From positions 2,914,001 through 2,978,000 of the forward strand of contig JAKNDB010000109.1 in assembly GCA_024305405.1 (NCBI GenBank): a stretch of DNA of 64,000 nt, written 5' to 3'. Positions 35,101 to 47,942 of the stretch are shown piece after piece; the first letter of the stretch is position 1; each line of letters starts with the position of its first letter. Below the pieces are notes generated by a model. It saw nothing but the letters and a program-made list of their open reading frames with translations, searched no databases and was not told the DNA's origin. The stretch comes from Dirofilaria immitis. Taxonomy: Eukaryota; Nematoda; Chromadorea; Rhabditida; Onchocercidae. The position numbers and the translations under genes are program-made.

Positions 35101-35267
35101 TAGAATGAACAAGTATGTAAATTATAAGAAAAAAAACCTTCGCTGTTATATCTTGACATCAATCAAGCCCACTTCCAGTACGGTTTTAAGCAAGATACAG
35201 TGAGTGATATAAATGAACTTACTCCCAAGCATATAGGGCAAAGTATCGCTTTTTCTTCCATTTCCAT
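29148..35267 (-). CDS. PHRF1-like RING + PHD finger protein
   Basis: PHRF1 proteins are nuclear RING E3 ligases with a PHD finger and an RNA polymerase II CTD-associated, SR-like tail. Exons, 5' to 3' on the minus strand: 35267-35223, 35099-35022, 34879-34760, 34643-~34430, 34362-34282, 34183-34066, 33909-33745, 33155-32913, 32725-32637, possibly ~32085-31908, 31006-30742, 30551-30228, 30100-29746, 29580-29399, 29300-29148; about 860 aa. The RING begins at residue 10 (CPICLG, CKHIFCYQCI, ECPLCKR). The PHD follows (RCQVCN, LLLLCDG, CNAACAFFHQYC, EGDWFCPFC). Then come a basic stretch, RKRRPSRWG, a Gln-rich region with repeated LGQQ, and the C-terminal ITKQEYKEIMKK...RRKKRY block shared with PHRF1/SCAF11. 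The PHD has about 12 extra residues (IIGHNIDGSSIR) between CDG and the next Cys. Frame breaks at 29256-29260, 29773-29779, 32990-33011 and 34556-34560 are repaired by changing one base in a T/A run. SCAF11 is the main alternative, but a PHD beside the RING favours PHRF1. Confidence 0.85.
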
Positions 35268-35897
35268 TCTGTTTCAACTGATTAATACGACAGTAATACT
35301 AAAATGAAATGAGAGAAAATAAATCTTCATCATTTTTAGAGAAAATAGGATGAAATTTCAGGAAAGTCAAGAAAAAAATCCCAGCTTGATGACACATTAA
35401 AAATCACATCAGAGAGACCTGACAAATCAGAACTATATTTATATTATTTCTATTATGAACTAATCAAAACAATGACTGTTCTTTCAAAAAAGCTTCTTCT
35501 GTTGATTCTATTCATAAACTAAAAATAATCGACAGATTAAGTGGACTGATAGCTTTCACTGTATGTCTCTGAGGTATATTACAAAAAATATATAAATAAG
35601 ATGGTGGTAAAGACTGTCCTTACGACCCGATAGATTTTCATCGTGCGTAGTATTCCGTTCAAATAAAGCCACGAAGTCCTTCCTATCGTATTTTAAATTT
35701 TTCTATAACTTTCCTTCTATTTCACATATTTCCGGTCTTTGATTTTACGAAAATATTTCAAAATCACTATAAAAACAATCTTTTAGACAAAGCATACAAA
35801 CTACACCAGGTATTCAATGATATTCTCCTCATCAGTGGAAAAAATGACTCGTCACACAACATTTTGCCCTTCCTGCCTTCCACTCTACCCACCTCCG

Positions 35898-36125
35898 TTA
35901 ATCCAAACAACCTGACAACCCGCCCCCAACAACACCCGCTTCTTTTGCAGAACCACTCATTACCACCGGGAAGACATTCAATCCAAAAACGGTAGCAATG
36001 AAAACTGAAACGATTATAGATCTTATCGAGAGCAAGAATTCACTGCAGGACTCCATTGCCCAGAACAACAGGGCAATATAGACAAAGTGATCCATGTCTT
36101 CAGGTGTTAATATGTCGTGAATCAC
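35898..36125 (-). CDS. Possible small membrane protein, unrecognised
   Basis: Intronless 75-codon frame, 5' of the PHRF1-like gene on the same strand. It starts MIHDILTPEDMDHFVYIALL, has one strong hydrophobic segment (SIIVSVFIATVFGLNVFPVV) and a shorter one before it, and ends in a Gly-rich tail (VVGGGLSGCLD). Its GC content is clearly higher than the flanking AT-rich DNA, which is what makes it look coding. I recognise no family. It could instead be a terminal exon of a longer gene or a chance frame. Confidence 0.35.
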   Translation of the reverse strand: MIHDILTPEDMDHFVYIALLFWAMESCSEFLLSIRSIIVSVFIATVFGLNVFPVVMSGSAKEAGVVGGGLSGCLD

Positions 36126-38640
36126 AGTTTAGTGATATTCCGAAAATACCAGTTTAAGATGTACTTTTTTAAGCTAGTTGAAGATATATGAAATAAAATT
36201 GTTTCATGGCAACTTTGTGTCAGCTAAATATAGATTATTAATTCTTGGTCGTCTTAGGATTATTTACGTTTTTTGAAACAAATAGATCAAATATTTATCT
36301 AGTCTGAAATTGAAACAGATCCTTTCTACGTAAATAATCCTAAGACGACCATAACAGAATATGTTGCATTATTATGATCAATAAGCGTGTAAGTAAGCAT
36401 AAATTACAACATAAATATAAGCTAAAAGCACAACTTCTGAAATTCAAAAAATATCTATCTGGTCATGAGTACTACAACAATGATAGGATGAATTTGTCTG
36501 CCGACACATTGCTGTGCTTTTCCGTTATATTCTTTGTATTATTTAGGCTTAACAACTAGCACTAACAGCAAGTCAACATTTTTAAAAAATTTTTTTCTAT
36601 GATGCTCATGAGGAGCCGAAAAGAGCATTCATTTCCTATGAGAGTCTGTGTTCACCTCTATAGCATGCACTAAGCAGTTTTTCGAATACTATTCGACAGC
36701 GTGCTCAACATTCATTCCGGGCATCCTAGAATCTATTATTTTTCGCACATCCGAACACATTTCGTGCTACCTTAGACACATTAATTTGGTATTCAGGCAT
36801 TGAAATTTTGGTGTTATTGGAACTTATCATCCTACAGTTAAATTACATTGACTTTCAGCCGCATAAGAAATATGTTTTCCCTGTATGCAAGTCTTTTCTT
36901 TTTATGGAATAAATAATGAAGAATTTGATAAGCAATAACCCTTGATAGCATTTGCTTAATAGATAGTACATTTGCTTTGATCACTAATTCAGGTATGCCA
37001 TCAATGCCATGGCATTCGAACCAGTTTTTAACTAAATGGGAAATCTTTCTACTTGGTGGGTCTTTTTTTCTGACCAGTAATTCCTGACCACAAATTAATC
37101 CTTTCAGCTTCTATTGTTTTATACAACATCAATTGAGCTTTAACGCCGAAGGCGACAATGACCTTGACTAATTATAAGAAATCGCATCAGTCAGACCTCA
37201 TATGATGACTCTTGTCCAATCACTGCGTTTTTCATTTCACTAATAACATTATTCACAGCTACCTCTTCCTTTCTCAACCTATCAGCAAAAGAAGGAAAAT
37301 ATCCGCCAAACTTACAAATGCAGTATAATGTTCCCTATGCCTTACCTTCATCTTGTATATTATAAATAATTTCATTTGACCTGATCGATGTATCTTAAAT
37401 TTTATTCCGTCAAAATTCTAAGGAGTCTAACATTAACTATATCATCAATTTTAGATTAATATTTTAGCATAATCGTATGGTATCAAGCCAATCAGCAGTG
37501 GATATGCAAAGGAAATTTAGGGCACATATTTTTTACCTTAACAGATAGTACAACATTCTAATCGCTTTAAGGAAAAATTTACTGCTTAAGATCCTTTGTA
37601 TGTGAACTGCATCCATTTTAAATAATTTGTACTAGTTTTTCATATGAAATGCATTCAACGTACGGGAAATGCCCACAATAAAATTTGAATATATACATTA
37701 CGACACCGGTCAACATAGCACATGAAATAATACCGTTACATTCGCGAATGGACACTTTTAAATTCATGAATTTGTAAGCTGGAAGTTCTCCCTTTGGATT
37801 AATTCTCTTTCAGACTAATTGTGTAGCATCAAATACTGGCGAGAAGGCAACTTTTATACAAATCTGGCTCCCCGCTTTCTCGTGATATGCTGAAATGTCA
37901 ACCAGTAGCTGCGGAAGTCTACAATTTCGTAGACATGAAAGATCATTGCATGTATTGAGAAAAATTAACTCGTTAATATATGAAAACTTTAACACAATGT
38001 ATTTATAGAATAAAGAGTTGCAAGAAATTTAACTCTTGCTGCTCTCATCGATTGTATCGGCTGGATTTTCTCAATTCTATTTGATCAATTCACTGCATAT
38101 TGAGATATAGCAATTGGCACCATCGTTTCGTTGATTAGTTGTGCGACTGCTTCGTCCATCTTTTGTATCTAACAAATTTCTGACTGATGCCGCGTAGACT
38201 CGTAATTGCTCGTCCACGACAACCATAATAGTTTTTAATTATCCAGTCACTACCTTTCTATTATCACTGTTACACCATGATTCTTTTTATACCACTTTTT
38301 TTCTCCTTTTGATACAGCCGTTTGATATCATTATTGTCACAGTTGATCCTTGTTCCCTCTTATTCAATCCTGCTTAATTATAGCTCTAGACACGGCACCT
38401 GATTTCACTTTGATAACTGCATCTTTGTCCAACTATACATTCTCCACCATGTAAACAAATACAAATAATGTAAATTGTATAAAGAGCAGATTTTTTTCCT
38501 ATTATCTAAAGAAAAAATTTAGTTTCGACTTTGTCTGTAACATTATCTCTCACGGTTTTGTTGCTGAATGGAAAACTTTAATAAAATTCATGTCTGCATT
38601 GTGTGTAAATCTTTGTCCGTCTTAATGTTTAAAATCTCAG
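36126..38640. other. Intergenic region with a foldback, no gene recognised
   Basis: Frames are short and AT-driven on both strands. The only structured element is the inverted repeat at 36246-36351. Confidence 0.5.
36246..36351. repeat. Perfect 23-bp inverted repeat with 60-nt loop
   Basis: The left arm (36246-36268, begins TGGTCGTCTTAGGATT) is the exact reverse complement of the right arm (36329-36351, ends CCTAAGACGACCA). The arms are less AT-rich than the surroundings. No transposase frame lies between them. It could be a small non-autonomous element or a hairpin-forming transcript. Confidence 0.85.
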
Positions 38641-38646
38641 TTTATT
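38641..38646 (-). promoter_or_regulatory. Probable poly(A) signal of the receptor kinase gene
   Basis: AATAAA on the minus strand about 20 bases past the TAG at 38665-38667. It is close to the stop, but short 3' UTRs are common in nematodes. Confidence 0.35.
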
Positions 38647-38664
38647 AATTAGTCCGGTATTGAA

Positions 38665-41600
38665 CTACATATATATATTGGAATTTGTTTGCGGTTCTTG
38701 CGTTGGAACAGCAATAAACCCATTTCGAGTAGCTTGTGCCCTGAGATCCTGTTCAATCTCCTCTGCATCACGCCATTCGCTGTACCTCTCCATCAGAATT
38801 TGATCTTCTTCCAACATTTTGTCAAGCCGTGTGCTTAGCTGCAATTTATTTCTAATCATATATTTCTGTTTTAAAACCATTGTTAGCTTGATGATACTGT
38901 AAAAAACAACAAGGATTAGGTAGCTGAAGATTTACATCTCAAAATATTAGAGAAATTTTTATAATAGGTAACCAGATCAAAACAGATTACCGGTGGAGAA
39001 GCACGTGAAAGATGGGCTTCCATTAAAACTTTACATTCGGAGAACTTAGGTCGGTTACGAGGATCCGAAAGCCAACACTGTCTCATCAAGTTGTATCTAT
39101 AAACGAAGTATTTCGTAATTCACTAATATTTTCGGTGCTTATTAATATATAGTTTTCAAAGTAAAGCTCCATCTAAATATTTGCGTTCACATTGAAGTTT
39201 GACAAAAACGAGTCTGGGAACGCAAATAAACAAAACGTTATTATCAGAATTTTCAAATGCAACAATCGGAAACCAACATGTCATCTGGAGCAAATTTAGG
39301 TTGTTCCATGCGATTTCCTTCTCGCAAATAGCTCAGAAGATCATCATTGTCCACTTGTGGATATGGAATTTTACCAAGAGAAAATATTTCCCATAACAGT
39401 ACACCATAGGACCAAACATCGGACTAAAAACTTTGCACGCCAATATAAATGAGTAAACTACTCCGTCTGATCTAATACCGTTTTCAAACATGAAACACGT
39501 CTAAGAAAAACATTACTTGTTCGGTAAAATTGTGGTATAAAATTGATTCTAACGCCATCCATTTAAGAGGTAACGGTACATTTTGACTGCTTCGTATATG
39601 ATAAACTGTGGAATCCTTACGTGCTAAACCAAAATCTGCTATTCGTATGGCTCGATTCTTTGTTACCAGAATATTTCGAGCAGCAATATCTCGATGAATA
39701 CACTAGAATATCAACGAATTTACCATGAACCAGCAAAAGATAAGCTTCTGAACAAGGATCAAATATACCGCTTTACTAGATAGATACTCCATTCCGTTCG
39801 CAACTTGGTATCCAAATGAGATCAAATCACCCGTGGTGATCATTTTATCAGTCATCCGTACTTCATCTACTTCAACGGCCCATTGAGGTCTCAGTTCTGC
39901 CTATAACATGAGTCAGGTAAATAAATTTATAAGATATTCTGAATGATGAAGAAACCATAAATTGCAGACTTTATTTGTTATAAACAAAGACAATATATCT
40001 GTTAATATACTCTACTGCTAGTTTTATCTAAATTGGTAACCGATTATACCCTAAACACTTCTATTGAAAAGCATTTTTAATAAGATTAGAGAAACCAAGT
40101 AAATTTGGGATTCATGTTGCGCGTTCCGCGTCGGTGTCAAGTACCCATCGCTGCTTAACGGTTCTCTACTTACTTCAACTTCATTCAGAAAACCTGCATT
40201 ATTTTTCGATAAATAATCTTTCAAATTTCCATTCTCACAATATTCCATGATCACGTGAAGCTGCCCACTGTAATACACTATTATTTAACTTATTGTCTAA
40301 TAAATCCTTTTGCTGAGATACAGAACAGGAACAGATTTATAAAATGGCTGACCGCTCGAAAATATTTAATATTACCTGGACATCTGTTTTGTCACAGCGC
40401 CGATCAAGCACAGAACATTTGGATGAATGCCAATAGCAATCATTATTTTCAATTCATCGGCAAGTGCTTTTTGATGATGTATGTTACGTCCATCGCGTGG
40501 GGATTTTATGGCCACTTTCAACACATCTGACAAAGCCAATGAATCGCTCACTCGAGGTTTGTTTAGTTCACCCAAATAGACTTGTCCGAAATGTCCTCCT
40601 CCAAGTGACTACAATATATGATATACTATACATGATAGTTATTAATGAAAACAAAACTGGAGCTAAATAATTTTTATGGCCTAGAAAACACACCAAATTC
40701 AGCCAAATTCATTTATATATGAAATCGTGCATAATGTATGTTGGTTAAATGAATGTAATTATATATTTATAGATTTTCCTTAACAAACGACAGCGAAGAT
40801 AGGGAACATCAATTCATAAAAAGTGTTGTGAGAATTTTCTGCAGTCATCAAAAGGCAAACAATGATAATAAATAAAATCTATTCCATACTGTACTATGAA
40901 TGAGATTAAATTTTAATATCGATAGATTTGTAATGGAAAGCCAAACGAGTTTGATCAAATATTTCTATTCATTTTTTGAAATTCTTATTGACTTTCTAAA
41001 AATTTCTATATCAGATTTCCAGCATCACGTTTAATTAACCAAACAAAACCAAAAAAGATATAAAAACCTGCTTAAAAGAAAGTTTATCCTTGTTAATTTC
41101 ATATCGGCGATTGTAAGGTAACTGTTCAACACGCTCATGTAGTGGTTGTTTGAAATCAGTCGGTTCAGCAAGATATTCTCCATTCGCTTCGCTCATCAAT
41201 TGATTGTAGAGTGCACGCAGTTGTTCTTTTGTCGCTTACCTTTGCGGTGTTGTTTCAACAGGAAGACAAGTGCCAGAAAGAGCAAGACCAGTACACTAAT
41301 TGTTGCAAAACCAAGAATCCACCAATATTTTGATGACCGAATATATGTTGGCTCATCGGTTAACTGTAACAGTTTTCTGTATACTTACTATCGAGTATTT
41401 TTTGCAGTCAAGATGATTAGATTTTAATGTATAATTCAAAAATACTTCCATTAAACTTGCCTCAAGCCGAATAGAAACTTGTTGTGAACCAGCTCGATTT
41501 TTTGCAACGCATGTATAAATCGCTTTATCTTCGATAATAACTCGAGAAAAACCAATTTTTTTTGTCAAACTGCCGTAGCCATTATATTCAATGCCATTTT

Positions 41601-44600
41601 TAAGCCATTTGTAAAGTGGTTCTGGTTCTCCCTCAATAGGACAGACAAGTTCTGCCCTTTCGCCATATTTCGCTAGATGCTCATATTCTTCATTTGCTTC
41701 AACGATGTGCGGAGCGACTACTATATTTATCTAGAAATCAAACTTTTTTAAATTTGATGAAAACAAATTAAATTACCACATATAAATTTCGAAGGTATGA
41801 ATGGAAATATCAAACCACTTTATTTTTTCAGATTTATAAGATTCCTTTGCTGCTGACGTTTCCTACGATTTTCGCAAAGATTACAATTAAAACTTTCCAT
41901 CTCCCGAAAATAATTAAATTTAAGGGGTAATGAACTATTTAAAATATGATACCGTAGACTGTCATTTGGTATAAGCAAAATCAAGTTTCCTATTGATAAT
42001 TCCATATTTTGATAGTCATGAAAATGAATCAAAGATATCTAGATTAGAGATTATGTAAAAGACAATGAAGCGAAGAAAGAACAAACGAGCATAAAAGTTT
42101 AGGTTATGTAACGGTCTGTCATGGCTTACTTTGATATGCAATGTATAATTACGAGAAGTACGGCCGTCTTTCGATTTGGCGATACATTGATAATCCCCGG
42201 ATTGGTTCGAATTAATATCATCCAATGTCGTTATGAATTTTTGAGAGTATAAAGTGACATACCGCTCCGGGCGTGGTAACTGAACATTATCTTGCACCCA
42301 GCTAACACTACTAAAATAAAATGTTCTCGGAATATACTAATAACTTTGACAGTTTCTAAAATAACCTTATCTGTTATTTATTCGCGTGCAAGAGATACTT
42401 TTAGAGGATTTTAAAAACTGAATTCATTCTTTATGCAAATATGGTTTTCAAATACTTGCACATGAATAAATAACAGATAAGGTTGCAAAGAAATACAGGA
42501 ATTTCAATACTGATAAAAACAGTTTGAGTACGGCAAGCACTGCAGTTAATCTATGAATTTATTATCGACATAACTAAACTTTTTTCAAGTAAAGTTAGAC
42601 ATGGCTCGATATATACAATGAAACCGAAGGCTACAACAGAAGGAAGTATATTGAAGAATACCAACCGGAAATTTTGGGTAATATTACTCTCTTAATTTTC
42701 ATTTAAGAAATCAAAATACTAACAAATCATCGTTCAATGGCAGTATGCAAATTAGCTCAAGACGATCTTTTTCATAGATACTACTGCCTTCATTGAGTAG
42801 ATCAAATGGCTTTTTGGCAATAAAAGATGCGTTAATTGTCTCCACTTCTGAGATGACCAAATCCTTTTCATCCATCTATATCAACTCAATTTAAGAAGTG
42901 AAGGAGAGCAAGAAATAAAAAAAAAAAACTTGGAAAGAAAGACATATAAAGTTCAATTAGAAAAATCAAAAACCGATTCAATCAACAAAATTTTACATAA
43001 TCTTCGAAGCATATAACGGTAACACCACTTTATAAAGCAAGTAATATCTATGTGTACGACTTTTGGACTTTTTCCTTTCACATAACAAATAAAAATTTCA
43101 AGAAATATACCATCAAGTTTTGAATCCTCGTAAAGTTGTAAAAAAGAAAAGTTCAAAGATGTGAAGAAAGAAATAGAAATTAGACAACTGAGCTTAGAAA
43201 CTGAATAGCATACAAACAAATGATTTTCAGATAAATGGATCAAACACTGTATAGATTGAAAAAATCTGAAAAAAAACTTAAAAAATTGAAAGATCAATAA
43301 ATAAACGGCTAAAATTTGAATATTGATCTGTATTAACTATTCTACAACTCATCTTCCTCTTCACTTCTTTCATTAAGGCTGTAAAATAACGAAGTTACCT
43401 TTTTGGTTTCATCATCCACACAACGTATTCGCATATGCTCTTTTGCGTATGTTATCCATTTTACAGCAAATTCAAAAGTGAAACCAGACAATTCTTCGAT
43501 GTCATTAGGTTGCTTCCATTCTACATCTCTCCTGAATTCACAAGTAAGGAAGATTTTTATGCATTAAAAAATCTAACGTAACAGAAGATCATGAAGAAAA
43601 ATTAGTACATGGATATTTGAAAACTCACGTTTTATATAATAAACGTAACTTGCGAGGTTTCGTATCTTTCACCAAACATGTAACAATTACTTTTGAGTGA
43701 ATTAGCACATACGATGACAGTGAATGACCGAACTGATCGTGAATAGTAATGTATGGTTGGATATTCATGGGACGAATAGATAATGTCCAATTTTTCCGAT
43801 AAACATAGTCTTGCGATACTTTTATCACTAATTGATAACTGTAATATGTTTTATAATTTAAATGTTACCAGAGCAAGCAACACTTACTGCCATTATACTT
43901 AGTTTGAACTTTTTATTGATCTTTATTCATCAAATAGCTATTTTTAAAATGCAATTCAAAAATTTATAACGACGAAATGCTTACGAAAGCTGAGCTGAAT
44001 TCTATCGTATTTATTAAAGATCACGATGAACTGCTGATGCTAATGAAATCAAAAAATTTATTGAAGGTAAATATTAAATTGGTTCGTCTCATCAACATCA
44101 CTCTTAAGGCATTATCACACATCAGTGTCATTTATTCCAACCGCAGCGAAATTTTGGCAAGTTGTTTGTTTGTAACAATGAAAACAGGACTACTCAAAGC
44201 AAATATAATTTTGAAACTTAAAAAAATTATAATGCAATCCAAATATCTATAGTAAACTTTATTCTTGAATTCCGTAAAAGTATCAAAAAGACAAACGTCG
44301 CAGAATCATCAACAGTAGCATTAATGATTGACAATTCGTCTTCATGAAGATCAGCATTCAATTCACTTCTTGCATCTTTCTCGATTTTTTCCATGAATTC
44401 CCCTCCTGATGATATCGTCTTCGAATACTAAAAACCATTATCTTTAGAATATAGAAAAACAAAATTTTGATTGGGAAATTCTCAAAGTTTTCCCAAATCA
44501 GAAAGTCGAAAAAAATTAAACTCGCCGCATCATCTTACTATTACTTCAGGCAAGTCAAAAAAGACATTGCCATATGCGACTGAAATTAGACAGTTCGAAC

Positions 44601-47600
44601 TTCTGGAAAAAATGAACAGAATGACTTCTTGACTGATAATATAAGGATTTATAAAAAAACCCAAGTATGGTTATACTTCATGTGAAGTCACGCCATTGTT
44701 AAAAAATCTTGAATGACGGGTAGTCTTAGTGACTAAACTGATTTAAGAGAAAAAGACTCGATTTGATTTTAAAAAAGACTGTTTGATACGGACGATTGAA
44801 AATAGAAACATAAATGATTGAAAATTAAATTAGAAAAAATGATCATCAGAGGAAGAAAAAATCAAAAGTTGAGTCGGAACTGAAAATAATATTAGTGAAT
44901 TAGGAGAGAAGTGACTTGCAAAGATTATTTTTGCTAGATATGGAGACTTCATTAACAATAAACCTTTCTCCATTCAGAACTATATTCGTCGCTTGGAAAC
45001 GCTCTTGCCATATGGAACAGTCTGATAGTGTCACCCTCTTTGAAATTAACGTTTTCCGAAAAATCTATCACTTTCAGCTGTCCTTTTGTGGGTGACACTT
45101 GCAACCGATGCATACTACGTCGAACATCATGCACATCATCTTTATTTGTCACTATACATTCATAGTCACCAGAATCAGCCTCACGCAAATCTCCAATAAA
45201 CAACAGTTTCTTGATACCCTCTTTAATTTTGATATACCGATTTGAAACGACACGACCCTAAAAATATTTCGCTTTTTAAAAGATCACAATGCATATCTTT
45301 AGCTAACTGTTATAGTAGTGAAATATTTATGACAAATGAACCGATAGCAAAGAATTGGACTTGGAAGAAGTTAGAAATTAAGGAAATTAGAAAGAAATTA
45401 AAATTCTAAATCCCTGCTCTTGATTGCAACAACATGAAACTTCAATTAAAAGAAAGAATGCAATAATGCAAAAAAAGAAAGAACGCAATGAATGTAACAA
45501 AATCTAGTGATAAGCTAATTTTGACCTTCACTTTACTGATAAACCAACAATAGCCTATCCCGATAATTGCCACAAGTAAACTTAATGCTTAAAATTCCAT
45601 TACATTCGTGCAAGTAATCATGCTTCCACAGATTTGTGTAGAAAAATGACGTCAGGAAAATCTCAAATTCTTAAACCTCTATTAATTTGGAATTTTTGAT
45701 TACTAGAACATATATGCAGAATATAGAATCATTATATGAAATATCATGGCAGTTAAGAATATAGAAGTGGTCATTTTGCTTCTCTAATCCCAAGGAATTT
45801 TGAAGTCTAAAGAAAGACTACGCTTGCAAAATTTTCTGTTATTCATTATAAACTGTAACAAGTATCAACGATGTGAAAGAACGGCATACTGTCGAGTCTT
45901 CACATTGAGGACATTTCCAGGTGAGCATATATCTGAATCCATCTCTTGTATGAAATGTACAGCTCATTTCCAATTCCTGCTTAATATAAGGCCACGTATT
46001 TGGCATCTCAATCACTGGAGAATCTTCCATCACTTGACTATTTTTTATCGGCACTATTACTATTTCTGATGTGTGGCTCAAATATTCGCAACGAGCCAAT
46101 ATCTCTGCTCGATCGTTAAGAAGCTTTCGATCCACAATGAACCCAATCCTTTAAAAAGTTTTCGGAATGCACTGCAACTTTTTTTGCAACATGTCCAACA
46201 TAGTTATATGTGAAAAAATGATCTTGATAATTCGTTATAATTAGGAAAAACAAAAATACCGTTAAAACAAATAATTCGCTAAATGACGAAGTTCCATAGT
46301 TCAATAAATTTTAAAATGGATAAACCTTGGATCAAATTGAATTCCTGTGGTTTGCTTTACGTGATTAATGAACAGCTCCACACCGCTTTCAATAAATTTA
46401 TCTGTTTTGCATGGCAAGACCACATTAAGTCCTCGAAGTGCTTTCGAAATAATTAACGGACCAGAATTTAGGAACAATTCCGTTCCAACTGTCTTTTCAC
46501 CTGAATTGTGTGTTGTTCATAAATTTTCATTCTGGTTTTAAATATTCATGTGCGATGAATTCAGTCATTAGCGTTAGTAGAATAACCCAGTCTGACTTAA
46601 ATTTGATGTTTTTATCTTTCTGTACGATATAAAATGGTCAACATAAACTATTTTAAACGTAGAGATAATTTTATTTTCTTCATCTATATTTAAAAAACTT
46701 TTAAATGAAAAGCTGACCTTTTTGTTGGATACATATACATATATGGAAGAACTGAATCCGGAATGCTCTGCAATACATACATATTCACCCGTATCTAACC
46801 TTCTCAGCGGTTCTATCCGTAAACTCCGAAATCCGATATCAAAACCGCTTTCTACGATTCTGCTTGCTCGCTATAAATGAAATTGTTTGAAATCATTCAA
46901 TTTTTTAATGTAAAATGCTGCATCTAAAAATCTCTACCATTCGATATCAAATGCTTAATAATTCTCTTCAGAACTTATGTAAAAACATGATTTTAAGGCC
47001 TAATTGCATATTTCTCTATGGTAAAATTGGAAATGATGAAAGATGCTACCACCATTGCATTCAATTTATGAAAACAATTCAACTGACTATGTGTAAATTT
47101 CTAATATTGATTTTACTATTAAATCTGATAAAGTTATTAAAAGTTTTGTATAAATTGCACAACACGAAATATATATATTATATAATTCTATTCCAACTAA
47201 CAATTACATTTGTCATAGAAACACAGATCATTTTTGAAGGAATAATAAAATCTTACTTTTTTTCCCGCATCAATTGCAATGCACGTTATCCGCTTGTTTC
47301 TGAGAGATTAACAATATACCCCCACTCATTAAAGTTACTCCTATCTTTCAACATGATAACGACAATTTTGTAATGTTCTAACTAATGCAATGCATTTACG
47401 TTTCCTCGATTGCATTCCTGACCTCAACTCTCGCAACATTATATGCTAGAACTAACAATCTTAGCAACCATATCATAATTCAGTACATTCAAGCATTTTT
47501 TTCTACACTACTGATAAACAGTGATGGAGATTTAGAAAGTTCATAACCATGCATTGCAATTATAGCCTCAACGAGTGCGGGGATCCCGAGAGATGGTGCT

Positions 47601-47942
47601 GTATTGCGGTATCACAATTTAGCAGTGAATTTAATAATGAAATCAGTCAATATTTGTGGAAGGTAGATTGAACATTATTTTTTCTGTGTAAATAAAAAAA
47701 AAACAAACCTCTTTATGATCGAAGCCAATATGAAGAGTGTTATTAGGTAACATCCATCTAACGGCTTCTGTTGTAGAACAGTTCAACTCCAATACTTCGC
47801 CTGCTGTCTTCTCAATATATTGCTGACCCTTGTATTCTTGGAAATTGGTATTTCCGATGATAATGGGTGGATAAAGTAATGCATCCGTAATGAAGCATAA
47901 AGCAATAAACAAATATGGTATAAGAGGATGGAATAAATGCAT
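38665..47942 (-). CDS. VEGFR/VER-like receptor tyrosine kinase with Ig-type ectodomain
   Basis: Single-pass receptor of about 1200 aa, the size of C. elegans VER proteins. Exons 5' to 3': 47942-47709, 46870-46718, 46500-46326, 46148-45890, 45257-44964, 44428-~44280, 43827-43629, 43531-43399, 42875-42724, 42310-42130, 41730-41461, 41363-41068, 40608-40376, 40267-40096, 39900-39769, 39702-39517, 39423-39278, 39096-38991, 38838-38665. The signal peptide starts [17 protein letters not shown] (an upstream in-frame ATG at 48149 is less likely). Ig signatures include [43 protein letters not shown] transmembrane helix follows ([20 protein letters not shown]), then the kinase: [21 protein letters not shown], an insert after [12 protein letters not shown] typical of split class III/V kinases, [38 protein letters not shown]. 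Catalytic residues are intact. Frame breaks at 41227-41230 and 46718-46722 sit in short T runs. Intron 41460-41364 has a GCAAGT donor. The exon near 44.3 kb has an unresolved 3' end. FGFR is the alternative; the insert and ectodomain size favour VER. Confidence 0.9.
42363..42484. repeat. 30-bp near-perfect inverted repeat inside an intron
   Basis: The arms at 42363-42392 and 42455-42484 are reverse complements except for two adjacent bases (CG in one arm against AT in the other). They lie 62 bases apart in the receptor kinase intron between the exons ending at 42724 and starting at 42310. No coding sequence lies between them. Confidence 0.8.

Noticed and set aside
42953..43297. 114-codon minus-strand frame between receptor exons
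   Set aside because: It falls in the intron between the exons ending 43399 and starting 42875, is Phe/Leu/Ser-rich from T runs, and the flanking exons already join in phase without it.
46915..47373. 152-codon plus-strand open frame
   Set aside because: It lies wholly within the first intron of the receptor kinase gene, on the opposite strand, is extremely AT-rich (Leu/Ile/Lys/Asn), has no recognised motif, and looks like a chance frame.
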